Assembly: GCA_964448055.1 (NCBI GenBank)
Contig: CAYUVB010000009.1
Span: forward strand, 1-44,769
Source of the DNA: WANQ01 sp964448055
GTDB lineage: Archaea; Thermoproteota; Thermoprotei_A; Sulfolobales; WANQ01
Direction: 5' to 3'
Length of the DNA stretch: 44,769 nucleotides
Position 1 is the first letter of the stretch; each line of letters begins with the position of its first letter. Under the pieces are notes generated by a model, which saw only the letters and a list, made by a program, of their open reading frames with translations, searched no databases and was not told the DNA's origin. The position numbers and the translations under genes are program-made. This document shows positions 8,242-16,357 of the stretch, piece by piece.

Positions 8242-9591
8242 TTATTGTAATTGCTTCTTGTATTTTTCAACTAGTTCTTTAGCGTAATCGAATCTTATTC
8301 TTCCTTCTCGTACCATTTGTTCTGCTACCTTGTCTATGAGTTCACCTGTTGCGCCAGCCATTATTGCTAGGTTCTTTGCATGGAGTTTCATGTGTCCTCT
8401 CTGAATTCCTTCGGTTACTAGTGCTCTTAGTGCTGCTAGGTTTTGTGCTAGTCCTACTGCTGCCATTACCTCTGCTAGCTCACTTGCTTTCTTTACTCCT
8501 AGTATCTTTAACGCTATTCTTGCTATTGGGTGTACTTTCACTGCTCCACCAATTATTCCAATCTGTAATGGTAATTCTAGTGTTCCTACGAGGTAGCCTT
8601 CACTATCCATATCCCATATGCTGAGTGGCTTGTATGTTCCATTTCTTGCTGCGTAAGCGTGTATTCCTGCTTCTATTGCTCTATGGTCTTGTGCTGTTGC
8701 TAGTGCTACAGCTATTATACCATTCATTATACCTTTATTGTGTGTTACAGCTCTAAATGGATCAGCTTCTGCGAGAGCACTTGCATCCACTATCTTTTCT
8801 ACTATCTCCTTACCTCCAACAGCTTCAGGTGATGCTCGTGCCCATGCTCTTACTAGGCGGTAAACAGCATAGTTGGATATGATTCTTAGTCTTGCTTCAC
8901 CACCAGTAATCTTCTCGAGTATTGGTGCTATTGCCTCAGCCATAGTGTTTACCGCATTAGCACCCATAGCATCGAGTACATCCACTATTAAGTGAACTAT
9001 TATTGCTGGTCCACGTCTGGTCTCTACTGCTCTTACTTCTAGGTCTCTTGCACCTCCGCCAAGTTTTACTAAAACAGGGTCTTGCTGGTTGGCGTGATCT
9101 AGTATTTCGTGTTTTTTCTCGAGTATTTTGAATGCCTTATAGTGTGGTGAATCTACTTTTACGAGATGAATCTGGCCTATCATGTATTGAGGTCCAGCTT
9201 TAGCTATAATACCATCTCCTTCACGTAGCATTTTAGCTGCATTACTTGCAGCAGCAACAACGCTACTCTCCTCTATGACCATAGGTACAAGGTAGTCTTT
9301 TCCATTAATCCTAAAGTTTGTTGCAATAGCGAATGGATAAGTCATACCTCCTATAACATTCTCTATCATTGCATCAGCTATCTTAGGTTCAAGATTACCA
9401 AAATTCTTTAAGAGTTCTACTTCCTCGTCCGTGAGATTCGCCCATTCCTTAACTATCTTTAATCTCTCTTCTATCGGTAACTTATAGAACCCAGGTATAC
9501 GTGATGAACGATTGCCCAAGAGGTCTCTACCATATGTAGCTTGTATGGCATAGGATATAGATGTAACGCATAACGTTGTCATAGAGGACAT
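8242..9591 (-). CDS. mvaA: HMG-CoA reductase, class II (degradative-type)
   Basis: About 449 residues. Class II features are clear: SRIPGFYKLPIEERL near the N-terminus, ENVIGG, FRINGKDYLVPMVIEESSVV, DAMGANAVNTM (cofactor-binding region), HNKG with the catalytic Lys, and GHMKLHAKN with the catalytic His near the C-terminus. The enzyme interconverts HMG-CoA and mevalonate. In archaea it should supply mevalonate for isoprenoid ether lipids, unless a class I enzyme elsewhere does that. The start is uncertain: family members begin near SRIPGFY, which suggests an internal TTG about 27 residues downstream. The gene is separate from its neighbours and has no mevalonate-pathway partner in the window. 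Confidence 0.93.
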   Translation of the reverse strand: MSSMTTLCVTSISYAIQATYGRDLLGNRSSRIPGFYKLPIEERLKIVKEWANLTDEEVELLKNFGNLEPKIADAMIENVIGGMTYPFAIATNFRINGKDYLVPMVIEESSVVAAASNAAKMLREGDGIIAKAGPQYMIGQIHLVKVDSPHYKAFKILEKKHEILDHANQQDPVLVKLGGGARDLEVRAVETRRGPAIIVHLIVDVLDAMGANAVNTMAEAIAPILEKITGGEARLRIISNYAVYRLVRAWARASPEAVGGKEIVEKIVDASALAEADPFRAVTHNKGIMNGIIAVALATAQDHRAIEAGIHAYAARNGTYKPLSIWDMDSEGYLVGTLELPLQIGIIGGAVKVHPIARIALKILGVKKASELAEVMAAVGLAQNLAALRALVTEGIQRGHMKLHAKNLAIMAGATGELIDKVAEQMVREGRIRFDYAKELVEKYKKQLQ

Positions 9592-9671
9592 ATTGTTATG
9601 GAAGCTGCAAGTTATTGTTATAGAATTAATAAGTAATGAGAATAATATATGGATGCTGGAAGGAGGAAATA

Positions 9672-10307
9672 ATGATAGATAAAGTATATGGCATAAAATA
9701 CTTGGTATTCGACTTAGATGGAACTCTAGTTAAATTACCCGTTGAATGGGATAAGGTACTTGAAGAGATAAGCCATGTAATAGGCTATAGACCTAGAAGT
9801 ATCCTACCTGTTTTAAAGAGATTCTATGGAACACGAATATACGATAAAATAAGCGATATAATAGAACGGTACGAAGAGAAGTCCTTAGATAAAATACAGA
9901 TATTAGATAATGCACCGGATATATTAAAAGCGCTAGCAAGGAGATACTATATTTATATAGTAACAATGCAGTCAAGAAATATGGCTAAAAAGATAGTCAA
10001 TATTCTAGGAATAGAAGATATACCGAGGAAAATAATTTCAAGAAATGATGCTGGTTCTAGAATAGACCAACTAAGAATCGTGTTGAGAGATATAAACGAT
10101 GACCCAAATACCGTGTTATTCATTGGTGATAAGGTATTAGACATGATAGCAGCTTTTTATTTAGGGATCAAAGGTTTAATGATTGTAAGAGATTACTTTA
10201 ACTCAAGGATTACTGGTACAGATGACTTACTAGAGGATTTAGAAACACTTGGAGTAAGGATAGTATGGAGCTTAAAGGATCTACTTAAGGTGATAGGTAG
10301 TTCATAA
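9672..10307 (+). CDS. HAD-superfamily hydrolase (phosphoglycolate-phosphatase-like)
   Basis: 211 residues from the ATG at 9672, which has a strong GGAGG at 9662-9666. An upstream ATG at 9636 lacks a ribosome-binding site. HAD motif I is FDLDGTLV (nucleophile Asp), motif II the Thr/Ser of IVTMQSRN, and motif IV FIGDKVLDMIA. The segment between motifs I and II is a helical cap of the phosphoglycolate phosphatase/beta-phosphoglucomutase type. It probably removes phosphate from a small metabolite; the substrate cannot be told. It is divergent from the HMG-CoA reductase gene and convergent with the S9 peptidase gene. Confidence 0.85.
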   Translation: MIDKVYGIKYLVFDLDGTLVKLPVEWDKVLEEISHVIGYRPRSILPVLKRFYGTRIYDKISDIIERYEEKSLDKIQILDNAPDILKALARRYYIYIVTMQSRNMAKKIVNILGIEDIPRKIISRNDAGSRIDQLRIVLRDINDDPNTVLFIGDKVLDMIAAFYLGIKGLMIVRDYFNSRITGTDDLLEDLETLGVRIVWSLKDLLKVIGSS

Positions 10308-10343
10308 GGAAAACCATCTTTTGGAGAGAGTTCTCAGAAACGT

Positions 10344-12104
10344 CTATTGTTTAAGGTATCTTTCAAGGAATATCAGTGCTGGTAATAGTATCTTTACTGC
10401 ATCATCCATTTTCACTATCACGTGACCCATATCCGGTGCTACATGTACTTCGAATGTTCTACCCTTTTCTAGAAGTCTTCCAATATACCTTAATACTGGT
10501 TTTAGTGGAGTTCTCGTATCATTCTGTGGATGTACTATACATAGTGGTTTCTCAACATTATCTACATAGGTTATTGGTGAACGCTCTCTCCACAACTCCT
10601 TCTTACTAGCAAATAATACGTCTATGAATTGTCTGAATATGGCATCACTTAACCCGTACATTTCTTCCCAATCAACTATGCCTGCTCCAGCAATACCACA
10701 TCTCCATATCTTCGGGTACTTACCCATAGCAAGATATGTCATGTAGCCACCATAGCTATAGCCCATTACTGCTACTCTATCTGGATCAGCTATCTTGTTA
10801 CTAATACCCCATTTTGCTGCATGTACTACGTCTTCCAGGTCACCACCTCCGGGATCACCAATATCTAGTATACGGAAGTCGTCACCGTATCCTGTTGATC
10901 CACGGAAGTTCGGTGCAAGTACATGATAACCTGCTGCAACAAGTGCAGCAATCATTATATTCCATGCATCACATACCTCGCTCCAAGGACCACCATGTAC
11001 GTAGACTATGCTGGGTCCAGGTCTAGAAGCATCATTGGATAACGCGACATACATTGGTATTTCTAGTTCATCAAACGATTTGTATTTAACGAACTGTACT
11101 TCGCCAAGACTCTTCTCTATATCCTCAGGTAATTTATTCTCAACGACTACTCTTGTTTCACCTTTTTCAACATCTACCTCTAGTATCCTTGGTGGTCTTA
11201 GCAAGTTAGAAACTGCTACAAAGGCTTTACCATTAATGAATACGGGATGGCCATGAATAGTACCTTCGGGTAGCTTAACATATTTACCATCTAAGAAGAG
11301 TCTTGACCTACCATTCTTCTTACCCACAGCCCATATAACTCCATCAATAGTCCAACCATATGAGTCATGTTCTACTGGGTCAAATTCTTCATAATCAGGA
11401 TACTTGAACTTAACCTTCTCTAGGATCCCTGTTTCTGGATCGTATAGGTATAATCTATTCTTACCCTCATGGTTGCTCTCAAATAAGATCTTGCCATTTC
11501 TTATTATAGGGACCTTGTTCTGTGAGCCCGGTTTAGGCGTATAAGCCTTAAACTCGTTTGTCTCAAGGTTGTAAACGAATATCTCGAAGGTACGTGGATC
11601 ACCACGTAGGTTTCCATATCCAACAATATACTTGCCCTCTACATCGGTTACAAACGCAAGCCTATCGAGGCGGTAGATTTTCTCCCAGCTTCCATCGAAC
11701 TTGGCAATGTAGATAGCGTTTTCCTCTGCTGTAGCTCCAGTAAATGCTACTTTTGAGCCATCAAATCCTATGCCGAAGATCCTCATTAAGGGGGTGTCAG
11801 CTAGAAGCTTCTCATCGCCACCACGAGCATCAACATAGAATACCTTGTGGAGTTCTTGGCCACGAGACACGTCTCTGATAAATATTACGTAGGGGCTTTC
11901 TAGTCTAGGTAGGGCTACTCCATGAATAGATTTGATGGTAAGTCTTTTCCTATTACCACCATCTTTATCCATAGACCAAAGACTTAGTACACCTTCTAGG
12001 GTACTAAGATATACTATTCTTTCACTAGCCGTGCCAAGTAGGCTATATGATGGAACACGTACTATAGATTCAAGAATATGTATAATACGCGAAATCTCCA
12101 CCAT
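10344..12104 (-). CDS. S9-family serine peptidase (acylaminoacyl/prolyl oligopeptidase type)
   Basis: About 586 residues from the ATG at 12104, preferred because AGGTG lies 8 bases upstream; a longer frame to 12143 has no such site. The N-terminal half is a beta-propeller with repeated strands (DKDGGNRKRL, YDPETGILEK, LDGKYVKLP). The C-terminal third is an alpha/beta hydrolase: HGGP oxyanion loop, nucleophile GYSYGGY, acid in HPQNDTRTP and catalytic His in PDMGH. This is the layout of acylaminoacyl peptidases, which clip short peptides admitted through the propeller. It is probably cytoplasmic, as no signal peptide is seen. Confidence 0.92.
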   Translation of the reverse strand: MVEISRIIHILESIVRVPSYSLLGTASERIVYLSTLEGVLSLWSMDKDGGNRKRLTIKSIHGVALPRLESPYVIFIRDVSRGQELHKVFYVDARGGDEKLLADTPLMRIFGIGFDGSKVAFTGATAEENAIYIAKFDGSWEKIYRLDRLAFVTDVEGKYIVGYGNLRGDPRTFEIFVYNLETNEFKAYTPKPGSQNKVPIIRNGKILFESNHEGKNRLYLYDPETGILEKVKFKYPDYEEFDPVEHDSYGWTIDGVIWAVGKKNGRSRLFLDGKYVKLPEGTIHGHPVFINGKAFVAVSNLLRPPRILEVDVEKGETRVVVENKLPEDIEKSLGEVQFVKYKSFDELEIPMYVALSNDASRPGPSIVYVHGGPWSEVCDAWNIMIAALVAAGYHVLAPNFRGSTGYGDDFRILDIGDPGGGDLEDVVHAAKWGISNKIADPDRVAVMGYSYGGYMTYLAMGKYPKIWRCGIAGAGIVDWEEMYGLSDAIFRQFIDVLFASKKELWRERSPITYVDNVEKPLCIVHPQNDTRTPLKPVLRYIGRLLEKGRTFEVHVAPDMGHVIVKMDDAVKILLPALIFLERYLKQ

Positions 12105-12212
12105 TACTAGAACACCTAGGGAAACAGTAATAGGACTCAGCAATAAACTCCACGGATAAAAGAAGATTAGTAGAATATTATAGTGATTAGGATGGAAAAT
12201 AGCATAATTGGA

Positions 12213-12398
12213 TTATATAGCTTCTTGTTCTAATTCTACTCGTTCTTCGCGTTTAAATTGCCATATAACTAGTAGTGCACCCATCACTGAGGCATAAGCT
12301 AGGAACACATAGAGGCTTAGAAAATACATGAGATCGTACATTTCTCGAGAGACCCGAATTAATTGGTAGATGTTATTCCTAATAAGGTTTAACTTCAA
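12213..12398 (-). CDS. Small single-span membrane protein (tentative)
   Basis: 61 residues, or 42 if it starts at MYDLMYF (12341). There is one clear membrane helix (FLSLYVFLAYASVMGALLVIW) followed by a charged tail (QFKREERVELEQEAI). It overlaps the 3' end of the ABC ATPase gene by 20 bases and lies on the same strand, so it could be the last gene of the importer operon. No family is recognised and no strong ribosome-binding site is present. It could be a chance frame. Confidence 0.4.
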   Translation of the reverse strand: MKLNLIRNNIYQLIRVSREMYDLMYFLSLYVFLAYASVMGALLVIWQFKREERVELEQEAI

Positions 12399-13191
12399 GG
12401 GTATTATCTGGTACTATGATTAACTGATCACCAATAGTAATCGTCTTGAATTTTATACCATAGGCTTTTAGCAGGTTACTCGATGTTAATACTTCCATGG
12501 GCTTGCCCTGTGCTATTATTCTCCCATGTGCAAGTAGTATTACCTTATCAGCATAAAGAGCAGCTATTTGTGGATCATGTAAACTCATTACTACTGCTCT
12601 AACTTTACCTTGCTCTACTAGTTTCCTTACAGTACTTAGTACTAGTATCTTGTTTGCTATATCTAAATGAGCTGTGGGCTCATCGAGTACTAGTATTTCT
12701 GCTTCCTGCACAAGTGCTCTTGCTATTAATACTAGTTGTAGTTGTCCTCCACTAACTTCAGCTATAGTTCTCTCAGCTAACTCTTCTATTCCAAGCTCTT
12801 GGAGTATACTATAGGCTTTCTTGTACTCGCTTTCCCCAGGTAGAGTCAATAGGCTGTGATGAGGTGTTCTTCCCATTAAAACATAGTCTATTACTCTGTA
12901 AGCAAATATAGAATGGTGTATTTGGGGAACATAAGCCATTTTTCTTGCTCTATCTCTTGGTTTTAGGTTATACACGTTTTTACCATCTATGTATACGGTT
13001 CCTCTAGGTTCTAGTAGACCCAGTATACATTTTAGTAGCGTTGTCTTTCCAGCACCATTCGGTCCTAAAATTATGGTAACTTCTCCTTCATTTATAGTTA
13101 ACGATACATTCCTTAATGCTACAACCTCACCCTTATACTTGTATGTTAGATCCCTTACTTCTACTATAGGCTTGGACCCCATCATCTCCAT
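12379..13191 (-). CDS. ABC importer ATPase (FecE/BtuD family)
   Basis: About 270 residues. I place the start at 13191 (GGGAG just upstream), because the longer frame runs inside the permease gene. Walker A GPNGAGKTT, Q-loop VPQIHHS, ABC signature VSGGQ, Walker B ILVLDEPTAHLD and H-loop SLHDPQ are all intact, and the overall type is that of iron-chelate/cobalamin importers. It energises the FecCD permease encoded immediately upstream (overlap of about 10 bases). Likely substrates are a ferric chelate, corrinoid or other metal-tetrapyrrole; the nearby CobN/ChlID genes favour a tetrapyrrole or cobalt link, which is inference. Confidence 0.92.
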   Translation of the reverse strand: MEMMGSKPIVEVRDLTYKYKGEVVALRNVSLTINEGEVTIILGPNGAGKTTLLKCILGLLEPRGTVYIDGKNVYNLKPRDRARKMAYVPQIHHSIFAYRVIDYVLMGRTPHHSLLTLPGESEYKKAYSILQELGIEELAERTIAEVSGGQLQLVLIARALVQEAEILVLDEPTAHLDIANKILVLSTVRKLVEQGKVRAVVMSLHDPQIAALYADKVILLAHGRIIAQGKPMEVLTSSNLLKAYGIKFKTITIGDQLIIVPDNTLEVKPY

Positions 13192-14198
13192 ATTCTCCCT
13201 GCTCTTCTTAGAAGATATATAAGTAATGGAGCGCCCATTAGCGTAGTAATTATACCTATGGGTATAACCTCTGATGTGAGGCATCTAGCTAGATCATCTG
13301 CTAGAACCATATATGTTCCTCCAAAGAAGATTGCGTATAATATTACCTTACGGTTATCTGATCCTACAGCTAGTCTTACTATGTGAGGTACGAGTAAGCC
13401 AACCCATCCAATTATCCCAGCATAGGATACAGCTACACTAGTAGCTAATGCACATAAAGTCGCAATAAATAACCTCTCTATTACTGGATTTACCCCCAGG
13501 GTTCGTGCCTCATCATCTCCTAGAGATAACACGTTTAGCCTCCATCTAAGTAGGGATAACATGATAATACATGGCGTAATCACGATAAACATTCGATAAA
13601 CATCACTCCAGTGTGCAGCTTGACCTATGTCCCCCATGAGCCAGAAAGTTATAGATGCAAGTTTATGTGGATCCGGTGTTAGGAACTTTGCTAGAGCAAG
13701 CATAGCAGAGAACAATGCGTTAACAACAACTCCTGATAGCACTAAGGCTATTATTGATCCTTTACCCCAACTCCATGCTAGTAATAATACTATGAAGAAA
13801 GCCAGAAGAGCTGATGATAATGCTACTAACTCTATTGGTATTATCGGTGGCAAGAAGGCTAAAGCAATAGCTGCACCAAGGGCAGCACCAGATGTTATAC
13901 CAAGTATATGTGGGCTTACGAGAGGATTACGTAGCATTGCTTGAAGCGATGCACCAGAAACAGACAATGCTATACCTACAATAGCTGCTGCAAGTACACG
14001 AGGTAATCGGTACAACATTATTATTCTTTGGACAGGTTCTGATGTACTATGAATTAATCCGGGTGCTATAGCTGAAATAAGAACTTCTAGGACCTCAACT
14101 GGGCTTGTAGGATAGCGACCTAGGAATAGAGAAAAGAATACAGATAATGGTAGGGATACTATAATCAAAAAACATGCAATAGTCTTACGTGATAACAT
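13182..14198 (-). CDS. FecCD/BtuC-family ABC importer permease
   Basis: 338 residues with about ten membrane helices. Family signatures include LPRVLAAAIVGIALSVSGASLQAMLRNPLVSPHILGITSGAALGA as the conserved first third (quoted here only to fix the region, residues about 65-110) and GIIGWVGLLVPHIVRLAVGSDNRKV near residue 275, the coupling-helix area facing the ATPase. It forms the membrane channel, normally as a homodimer, for iron-siderophore, haem or vitamin B12-type substrates. It follows the binding-protein gene by 6 bases and overlaps the ATPase gene, so the three are one operon. Confidence 0.95.
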   Translation of the reverse strand: MLSRKTIACFLIIVSLPLSVFFSLFLGRYPTSPVEVLEVLISAIAPGLIHSTSEPVQRIIMLYRLPRVLAAAIVGIALSVSGASLQAMLRNPLVSPHILGITSGAALGAAIALAFLPPIIPIELVALSSALLAFFIVLLLAWSWGKGSIIALVLSGVVVNALFSAMLALAKFLTPDPHKLASITFWLMGDIGQAAHWSDVYRMFIVITPCIIMLSLLRWRLNVLSLGDDEARTLGVNPVIERLFIATLCALATSVAVSYAGIIGWVGLLVPHIVRLAVGSDNRKVILYAIFFGGTYMVLADDLARCLTSEVIPIGIITTLMGAPLLIYLLRRAGRIWR

Positions 14199-14204
14199 AG
14201 AGTA

Positions 14205-16254
14205 TTAGCCCCCTGCTTCTACTAGGACTTGACTATAGGATACTCCATACCATTTCTCATAGTACTTGTTAGCCGTCTCCACGAAATCTACGTCACTGAA
14301 TAATTCTGGATACATTTTCTTCGCTAACCATAAGATAAATAATGTTGCATCCATGTTCCAGTGCTCATAGTATGGTTCACGATATACTTTCTTGTTCTTC
14401 ACTGCATTAGTACTAGCCCATGCTGGGTCATTTAGTATAGTTGTTTCATTATATTTAGCATAGTACCATATGATTATTATGTCTGGGTTCCATTCTATTA
14501 TCTTCTCTAAGTCTACGATAACGTATGTCTTATTTACTAACTCCTTTGCAGCAACATTTAATCCTCCAGCAAGTACTATGAAGTCGTTAACTGTTCCCTT
14601 TCCTCCCTGGACCTTTGTAGGCTTGCTCCAGAGGTACAATACCTTAACCCTTTTATCCGATGATATATTTTCAACTCTTTCCCTAATCAAGCCTACAATA
14701 TAATCCATATCTTCTATGAGCTCTTTTGCTCGATCTTGTTTATCAAGTATTACTCCTAGAAGCCATAGCAATCGCTTAATATCATTATAGCTGTAGAGCT
14801 GTACTCCTACTACTGGTATACCTATATTCTTTAGCTCCTCTACAATCTTTGGCTTATAAGGCCAAATTAGCACTACGTCAGGGTTAAGTGCTGCTACTTC
14901 TTCTATGCTAAGTGAGAAGGAGCTTCCAGGACTGGGTATACTGGATATGTTTGGATAAGCTGTCTTAACTAATGGATTCTTATAAGCGTATTTCGATACT
15001 CCTACAAGTTTATCCATAGCTTTAAACGCTATCATAGTCTCATAGGTAATTAAATCTACTATTCTGTTAACTCTACGTGGTATCTTTACCTTTTCACCAG
15101 TCATGTCCACTACTTCTTTCCATTCAAGACTGTAGGCTGCAAAAGCTTGAGCAGGTATGAATAGGCCATAGTATTTCTCCAATAATTCCTCCATATCTTT
15201 TCTCCAATCAATAACGCTATATACTTCAGGGTATAGTATTGATGCAATATATTCTCGACCAATAATGTCTCGTGGACCCCAGTCTAGTACGCTACCTATC
15301 TTAGACCAACATGGTATAACGTAGATCCTGCCTTCACTATAAGCCCTCAAGCTACGCCATAGCGGGTCTTCTAGTATCTTATCTAATACATCATGGATCT
15401 TGGACACACTTGATGCTATTAGTATTACATCTGGATCCCACTTCACTAATGTCTCAATATCTATTTTAACCCATTCCTCATTAGGATGCTCCTTTAGAGC
15501 TATATTTATCGCTCCCACATCCTCTACTGTTTTCCCCCAAGAAGTGTTAGCGTAAACACTTAGTGATCCACCCTTCAATATACTTGTACCAGAAACAACT
15601 ACCACGCGTAGTCTCTTATCCTTAGGTATACTGTTAGCTCTCTCCTTGAGAGTAGTATACCTTTTATACATGAAATCTATTAGTTCCTTAGCTCTATCTT
15701 CAGCTCCAACTACCTTGCCTAGTAATTCTATCGCTTTTAGCTCATCATCAAAAGATTTCATGAACAAGCCTATGACAGGTATACCTAAGCCTTCNNNNNN
15801 NNNNNNNNNNNNNNNNNNNNNNNNNNNNNNNNNNNNNNNNNNNNNNNNNNNNNNNNNNNNNNNNNNNNNNNNNNNNNNNNNNNNNNNNNNNNNNTATCCT
15901 CTTTGCAGGTTCCTTTAACCTTATGGTTTTACCTCTAAAATCTACAACTACTATTCCTCCAGCACTGATGGTTTGCGTGGATGTCGACGTTGTTTGCATA
16001 GTGTAAGTGGGCTCAGTTTTGGTTGTAGTGGTCGCTTGTTTTATGGTTGACGTGAAGGTAGTAGTCGTTGTTTCTAGTACTGTCTTGGTAGTCGTGGTTG
16101 TTCCGGTTACATGCATTGTTGTATGAGTTAACGTACTTGCCTGGTAAGTGATTAGCTGCGATAACCCTATTCCTATGATTATTCCTACTATAAAGACTAA
16201 AGCTAACGCTATGATATGTTTAGTCGTTAACTGATAAGTCTTAGACGAGGTCAT
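14205..16254 (-). CDS. ABC importer binding protein with two fused substrate-binding domains (assembly gap inside)
   Basis: I join two frames across the N gap at 15795-15894. The N-terminus (MTSSKTYQ, ATG at 16254, GGGGTG 6 bases upstream) has a membrane anchor (IIALALVFIVGIIIGIGLS), a long Thr-rich linker and DFRGKTIRLKEPAKRI, the normal start of a BtuF/FecB-type domain. After the gap comes the rest of domain 1 (GLGIPVIGLF ... EDRAKELIDFM ... DPDVILIASS). A second complete domain follows from VDMTGEKVKIPRRVNRI through ALNPDVVLIWP, IGIPVVGVQLYS and DRAKELIEDM to the stop. Most such proteins have one domain; this one has two in tandem, tethered outside the membrane. By comparison with domain 2, about 75 residues of domain 1 are missing, so the true gap probably exceeds 100 bases. 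Confidence 0.85.
15795..15894. other. Assembly gap (100 N) inside binding-protein gene
   Basis: Exactly 100 N. The flanks are not duplicated, so sequence is truly missing. The reading frames on each side do not match across 100 bases, as expected for a placeholder length. Confidence 0.95.
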
Positions 16255-16276
16255 TGTTGCACCCCGTCGACAGTGG

Positions 16277-16354
16277 AGGTGTACATCTGAGGGATAATAC
16301 GCCTGGGTGCAGGGTATATAAATCCAGTGCACTAGCATGTAAGCCCAGGTGTAC
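16277..16354. promoter_or_regulatory. Divergent promoter with AGGTGTAC repeats (importer / cobN)
   Basis: Between the divergent binding-protein gene and cobN lies a good TATA box for cobN (TATATAAAT at 16315-16323), predicting a start near 16345 and a leader of only about 13 bases. AGGTGTAC occurs at 16277-16284 and 16347-16354, followed by ATCTGAG and TGAG respectively. An inverted pair GCCTGGG (from 16301) / CCCAGG (from 16344) brackets the TATA box. These could be operator sites giving shared control of uptake and chelatase genes. No cobalamin riboswitch-like structure is seen. Confidence 0.45.
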
Positions 16355-16357
16355 TGA

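Noticed and set aside
16255..16357. Cobalamin riboswitch upstream of cobN or the importer
   Set aside because: The predicted cobN leader is only about 13 bases and no B12-box-like sequence is present.
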